DNA of 64,000 nt from Acidipropionibacterium timonense (lineage in GTDB: Bacteria > Actinomycetota > Actinomycetes > Propionibacteriales > Propionibacteriaceae): positions 1,835,334 through 1,899,333 of the forward strand of contig NZ_LR027558.1 in the NCBI RefSeq assembly GCF_900605005.1, written 5' to 3'. The notes beneath the pieces are model-generated. The model was not told the DNA's origin and made no database searches. It saw only the letters and a program-made list of their open reading frames with translations. Made by a program: the position numbers and the translations under genes. Shown piece after piece: positions 60,786 to 64,000 of this stretch. Each line of letters starts with the position of its first letter. Position 1 is the stretch's first letter.

Positions 60786-61919
60786 TCACTTCGGCTGGGC
60801 CGTCGAGGTGATGGTGATCTTGCCGGAGGCGATGTCGGACTCGATGGTCTTGAGGTCGGCCTTGACGTCGGCCGGGACCTTCGAGTCGAACTCGTGGAAC
60901 GGCGAGATGCCGGTGCCCTTGTCCTTGAGGGAGCCGACGTACGGGGTGTTCGAGAAGGACCCGTCCTTGGCGGCCTTGATGGCGTCGTACACGGCGACGT
61001 CCATGCCCTTGTAGACGCTGGTGATGATGTTGCTGCAGTAGGTCGGCTGGGTGTTACACCCGTCGGCGTCCACCCAGATGGCGTTGGCCTTGCCGTTGCT
61101 CGACTTGACGACCTGGAGGGCACCGTTGCCGGCGTTGCCGGCGACCGGGAAGATGATGTCGGCGCCCTGGTTGATGAGCGTCTGGGCGGTGGTCTTGCCG
61201 CCGGCGACGTTCTGGAACGGGTTGGGCTGCGGGACGAACTGGCCGTCCTGCTTCTTCGCGTCCCAGCCGAGCACCTGGACCGACTTCTTCTTCTGCTGGT
61301 TGTAGTACTCGACGCCCTGGGCGAAGCCGTCCATGAAGATCGTCACGGTGGGGATCTTCATGCCGCCGTAGGTGCCGACCTTGCCGGTCTTGGTGAGAGC
61401 GGCAGCCAGGTAGCCGGCCTCGAAGGAGGACTGGGCGGTGTTGAACACCAGCGGCTTGAGGTTCGACGGGGCGTTCTGCGGCTGGTCGTCGACGATGGCG
61501 AACTTCACGTCGGGATTGGCCTTGGCCGTGGCGACGGTGGCGTTCTCGAGGAGGAAGCCGACGGCGACGACGATGTTGCACTTGGCGTCGACCATCGACT
61601 TGAGGTTGACGGCATAGTCCTTGTCGTCCTTGGACTCGACCTTGGCCGAGTCGATCTTGAGGTCGGCGACGGCCTTCTCGAGGCCGGCCAGGGAGGTCTG
61701 GTTGAAGGACTTGTCGGTGAAGCCGGCGGAGTCGGAGACCATGCAGGCCTTGAAGGAACCGTTGGCGGCGCCGGCACCGCTGGACGACGACATGGCGCTC
61801 GACGTCGAGCTGGCCGAGGCCGAGGACGCGGTGTCATTGCCCGGCGCCTGGGCGCAGGCCGACAGGGACAGGGCCAGCGCCGACATGATGGCCGGGATGG
61901 CGAGATACTTCTTGTTCAC
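60786..61919 (-). CDS. nucleoside-binding lipoprotein, BmpA/NupN family
   Basis: This 377-aa receptor starts VNKKYLAIPAI with a lipobox LSAC (Cys 23), then a Ser/Ala/Thr linker to about 55, then the BmpA fold: ACMVSDSAGFTDKSFNQTSLAGLEKA, VAVGFLLENATVATAKANPDVKFAIVDD, EAGYLAAALTKTGKVGTYGGMKIPTVTIFMDGFAQGVEYYN, and IFPVAGNAGNGALQVVK. These bind the base and ribose of nucleosides. GTG 61919 is chosen because AGGAGG lies 7 nt upstream. It is the first gene of the receptor-ATPase-permease-permease-cdd-rnhA operon; a TACAGT at 61994-61999 (minus strand) is a likely -10. Confidence 0.9.
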   Translation of the reverse strand: MNKKYLAIPAIMSALALSLSACAQAPGNDTASSASASSTSSAMSSSSGAGAANGSFKACMVSDSAGFTDKSFNQTSLAGLEKAVADLKIDSAKVESKDDKDYAVNLKSMVDAKCNIVVAVGFLLENATVATAKANPDVKFAIVDDQPQNAPSNLKPLVFNTAQSSFEAGYLAAALTKTGKVGTYGGMKIPTVTIFMDGFAQGVEYYNQQKKKSVQVLGWDAKKQDGQFVPQPNPFQNVAGGKTTAQTLINQGADIIFPVAGNAGNGALQVVKSSNGKANAIWVDADGCNTQPTYCSNIITSVYKGMDVAVYDAIKAAKDGSFSNTPYVGSLKDKGTGISPFHEFDSKVPADVKADLKTIESDIASGKITITSTAQPK

Positions 61920-61993
61920 GAACTGCCTCCTGGAGCAGGTCGACACGGTGGAGGGGGCGCCCGCAGGAAGGGGCTCCTCCATCGGGCCCACAA

Positions 61994-61999
61994 ACTGTA
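61994..61999 (-). promoter_or_regulatory. -10 element of the nucleoside uptake operon
   Basis: TACAGT on the minus strand, 75 nt before GTG 61919, giving a leader of about 65 nt with AGGAGG. No obvious -35 or operator. Confidence 0.45.
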
Positions 62000-62052
62000 A
62001 CGCGCTCGTGGCCTGTAGGACACCTTGGGGCCGCCCACGAAGGCGGTGTGTC

Positions 62053-63270
62053 TCACCTGACCTGGTCGACGAGGGCCTGGGCGCCGTCGATCAGATGTCG
62101 GGTCGACTCTTGCCAGTCCGGGTCCTGACAACGGTACGGGCCGGTCGCCAAGGAGATGAGCACGGCCGCCGCCCGCAGTCGCAGCTCCACCGGGTCGACC
62201 CGCTCGTCGAAGACCGGGACCCACTGCGCCAGCAGGGAGTGCACCCGCGCCGCCTGGCTGGGGTCCATGTGCTGCACCGACGACAGGTGCGCCACGAGGC
62301 AGGCCAGATCATCGGCCCGGCGGCCGGGGCCGACGGTGTCGATGTCGAGCAGCCCGACGATCCTGCCGTGCCCGACGTGCAGCTGCCCCTCGTGGAAGTC
62401 CCCGTGGGTCGGCTCCCGGCCCGAGTCGATCCCGTCCAGACCGGCCTCGATGGCCCCCGCCAGCCCGGTGAGACGGTCGCCCTCATCGGGCAGGGTCGAC
62501 GCGACGATGGACGCGTAGTGGCTCACCGACGCCGACCACGGGGCGCGGCGCGGCAGGTCGGCGACCTGCGCCGGCATGGCGTCGAGCAGGTCGATGAGGT
62601 CATCGGCCGTGCACGGCGGCTCGGGGTCGAAGACGGCCTCCGACAGCGGAACCCCCGGCCGCTCGGACAGGACGACGAGCCCGTCCGGTCGCGACCCCGC
62701 GACGTCGGGCACCGGCAGTCCGGCACGAGCCAGCAGGAGGTGGCGTTCGACGATGTCGTCGAGGGCCCTGGGCCGCACGACCTTGATGTAGAAGGCGACA
62801 CGGGGGCGTCTCACCTGGACGCGCAGGACGGCGCGGCGTCGGGGCCGGTAGCCGATCATCGACACGGTGAGGCCGGACGGACCCAGCGGCCGCCCGACGG
62901 CGTCGATCCGGGTGAGGAACTCCGCCAGCCGGTCGGGATAGGTCGCGGTCGGCAGGGCGGGCAGGTCGGGGTCGTCCGGGTAGAGCCACACCGCGACCCG
63001 GCGATCCCCGTCGGCGAAGATCTGTGCGGCGGCGTCGGCGGTCGCCGGGCCGGCCACGCGGGCAGAGACACCGAGCAGTTCGGTGCGCTGTCCGTAGGGC
63101 CAGTCGACGCGGGCGCGGTAGGTGGCGGTCGTCGACTGACCGGGGTTGGCGTCGACATGGGAGATCCGCCATGACGCCAGACGTCCCCCGGCGTGGTCGA
63201 TGGCCGCCTCGAGCAGTCCACCCACGGCCGAGGTCGTCAGCAGCACCGAGCCGTCCGGATCGGCCGTCAT
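62053..63270 (-). CDS. aminoglycoside phosphotransferase-fold kinase
   Basis: This 405-aa protein has the APH/choline kinase fold: a divergent N-terminal lobe (residues 1-150, VDANPGQSTTATYRARVDW), AFYIKVVRP (the ATP-binding Lys), and the catalytic loop THGDFHEGQLHVGHGRIVGLLDIDTVGPGRRADDLA (HGDFH and LDID, standing for Brenner and DFG-like motifs). The substrate is unknown. The large N-terminal extension suggests a small-molecule kinase specific to actinobacteria rather than a resistance enzyme. Its start overlaps the preceding CorC-type gene stop by 4 bp. Confidence 0.82.
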   Translation of the reverse strand: MTADPDGSVLLTTSAVGGLLEAAIDHAGGRLASWRISHVDANPGQSTTATYRARVDWPYGQRTELLGVSARVAGPATADAAAQIFADGDRRVAVWLYPDDPDLPALPTATYPDRLAEFLTRIDAVGRPLGPSGLTVSMIGYRPRRRAVLRVQVRRPRVAFYIKVVRPRALDDIVERHLLLARAGLPVPDVAGSRPDGLVVLSERPGVPLSEAVFDPEPPCTADDLIDLLDAMPAQVADLPRRAPWSASVSHYASIVASTLPDEGDRLTGLAGAIEAGLDGIDSGREPTHGDFHEGQLHVGHGRIVGLLDIDTVGPGRRADDLACLVAHLSSVQHMDPSQAARVHSLLAQWVPVFDERVDPVELRLRAAAVLISLATGPYRCQDPDWQESTRHLIDGAQALVDQVR

Positions 63271-64000
63271 GGGGCGGCTCCGGCGGGGCTGCCGGGGTGG
63301 GGTTCCTGACCCTGGCGGGCGGTCACCGCCGGCACCTGCCCCACCATGGCGGCTCCGTCGAGTCGACGCAGTCGCAACCAGGCCGCGCGCCGTCCGTCCA
63401 GCTCGATGACGGTCAGTTCGACATTGGGCTCGTCGACGGCGTCCTCGTCCTCGGGGGCGTCGACCGCCTCGAGGTGACGGCGGATCTGCGCGCCCTTCGT
63501 GGGCACCTCACCGGTCTGGGCCATGAAGTACCCGGCGACGGTGTCGTAGGGACCCTCGGGCAGGATGAGTCCGACCTTGTCGGCGAACTCCTCGAGCGTC
63601 ATGAGGCCGTCGATGTCACGCAGCCGGGCGTGCATGGCGTCCGAGGGTTCGACGGTGTCGTACTCGTCGGTGATGTCGCCGACGATCTCCTCGACGATGT
63701 CCTCGAGGGTGACGATGCCGGCGGTGCCGCCGTACTCGTCGAGGACGATGGCCAGGTGGGACCGGGCCCGGCGCATCTCGGTCATGGCTCGCAGCACCTT
63801 GACCGAATCGGGCAGGGAGAGGACGGGGCGCACCAACTGGGCGACCTTGGCGTGACGCTCGGCCGGGTCGAGGTCGAGGAGGTCACGGACGTGGACGAAG
63901 CCGAGGATGTGATCGGCCGTGCCCTCGGTCACCGGATAGCGCGAGTGTGATCCGTCGCGGACCACCTGGGCGGCCTGGGATGCGGTGAGGTCCCCGGCGA
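63267..64000 (-). CDS. CorC/HlyC-type CBS-domain membrane protein, C-terminal part
   Basis: This gene runs off the end of the window; about 244 codons are visible. The readable part continues the frame upstream of 63965 as AGDLTASQAAQVV, then SHSRYPVTEG and ILGFVHVRDLLDL (first and second CBS domains: HLAIVLDEYGGTAGIVTLEDIVEEIVGDI), and the C-terminal CorC_HlyC domain (DGLMTLEEFADKVGLILPEGPYDTVAGYFMAQTGEVPTKGAQIR). Family members have an N-terminal CNNM membrane domain, which would lie beyond the edge, and are linked to Mg or Co efflux. The last 30 residues are an Arg/Gly/Pro tail. Confidence 0.88.
   Translation of the reverse strand, partial: AGDLTASQAAQVVRDGSHSRYPVTEGTADHILGFVHVRDLLDLDPAERHAKVAQLVRPVLSLPDSVKVLRAMTEMRRARSHLAIVLDEYGGTAGIVTLEDIVEEIVGDITDEYDTVEPSDAMHARLRDIDGLMTLEEFADKVGLILPEGPYDTVAGYFMAQTGEVPTKGAQIRRHLEAVDAPEDEDAVDEPNVELTVIELDGRRAAWLRLRRLDGAAMVGQVPAVTARQGQEPHPGSPAGAAP

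Noticed and set aside
1-64000. tRNA, rRNA, CRISPR array, prophage or integrase
   Set aside because: No T-loop/anticodon patterns, no regularly spaced repeats with unique spacers, and no recombinase or phage structural proteins were seen; an Infernal/tRNAscan run would be decisive.

Overview
The window is about 70% G+C, has one gene every 1.1 kb on both strands, many 1-8 bp gene overlaps, and actinobacterial marker genes: WhiB, DUF3499, Trm112-like, an acyl-CoA carboxylase beta-epsilon pair, a LytR-CpsA-Psr protein and TIGR03089. It is a high-GC actinobacterium. Gene content fits Propionibacteriales, but nothing here fixes genus or species. From memory, the backbone follows the gene order of the Mycobacterium tuberculosis region around Rv3256c-Rv3315c: SIS protein, DUF3499, metallopeptidase-like protein, WhiB2, ManC, LCP and TIGR03089 proteins, PurE/PurK, PH-domain protein, BirA, AccD/AccE/Maf, AccA, quinone reductase LpdA, PNP, phosphosugar mutase and Cdd. 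Accessory genes sit between these blocks. No tRNA, rRNA, CRISPR array, transposase or prophage gene was seen.

Layout. 1-14.4 kb: an aroQ / cation efflux / SIS / Trm112-like operon; DUF3499 divergent from a zincin-like gene; a DUF5719 and giant glycosyltransferase pair with whiB; then manC, TIGR03089, a GT2 transferase and an LCP phosphotransferase, a cell-envelope glycopolymer set. 14.5-17.9 kb: beta-galactosidase followed by a tandem-repeat tract. 17.9-21.5 kb: MFS exporter, purK, purE and a PH-domain membrane protein. 21.7-24.8 kb: a complete lactococcin-972-type bacteriocin locus (secreted peptide, 669-aa membrane protein, ABC ATPase). 24.8-27.2 kb: peptidase E and a glutamine-synthetase-like enzyme. 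27.3-31 kb: birA, carboxylase beta and epsilon, maf. 31-35.6 kb: lipoprotein, arginine deiminase, an SDR, an AlkZ-like winged-helix protein and a pyridoxal kinase. 35.7-39.7 kb: a CeuE/FatB-type siderophore importer under an iron-box operator. 39.8-47.3 kb: NUDIX, biotin carboxylase/BCCP, quinone reductase, PNP and phosphosugar mutase. 47.3-53.6 kb: DUF2207 protein, uridine-kinase-like protein, DHA2 exporter and metG. 53.6-62 kb: polysaccharide deacetylase and a nucleoside salvage operon (BmpA-type receptor, ATPase, two permeases, cytidine deaminase, RNase HI fused to a DUF4440-like domain). 62-64 kb: an APH-fold kinase and the end of a CorC-type protein.

The most unusual signal is a dispersed element: two perfect or near-perfect inverted 10-bp arms (GCAATGTGGC ... 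GCCACATTGC, often extended outward by TGACC/GGTCA), separated by a 48-49 bp spacer of unrelated sequence. Six clear copies and one weaker copy are present. Three lie inside genes and four between genes, and two of the intergenic copies lie beside the two acyl-CoA carboxylase loci. Arms and spacing are conserved while the middle is not. This is unlike an insertion sequence and suggests a paired protein-binding site or a transcribed stem with a fixed-length loop.

A second theme is translation initiation. About twenty genes have a TANNNT-like -10 hexamer exactly 6-8 nt before the start codon with no Shine-Dalgarno, predicting leaderless mRNAs; this settles several start codons. A third theme is short tandem repeats at gene 3' ends: 28 bp after whiB, 7 x 26 bp after lacZ, and 3 x 14 bp after the AlkZ-like gene.
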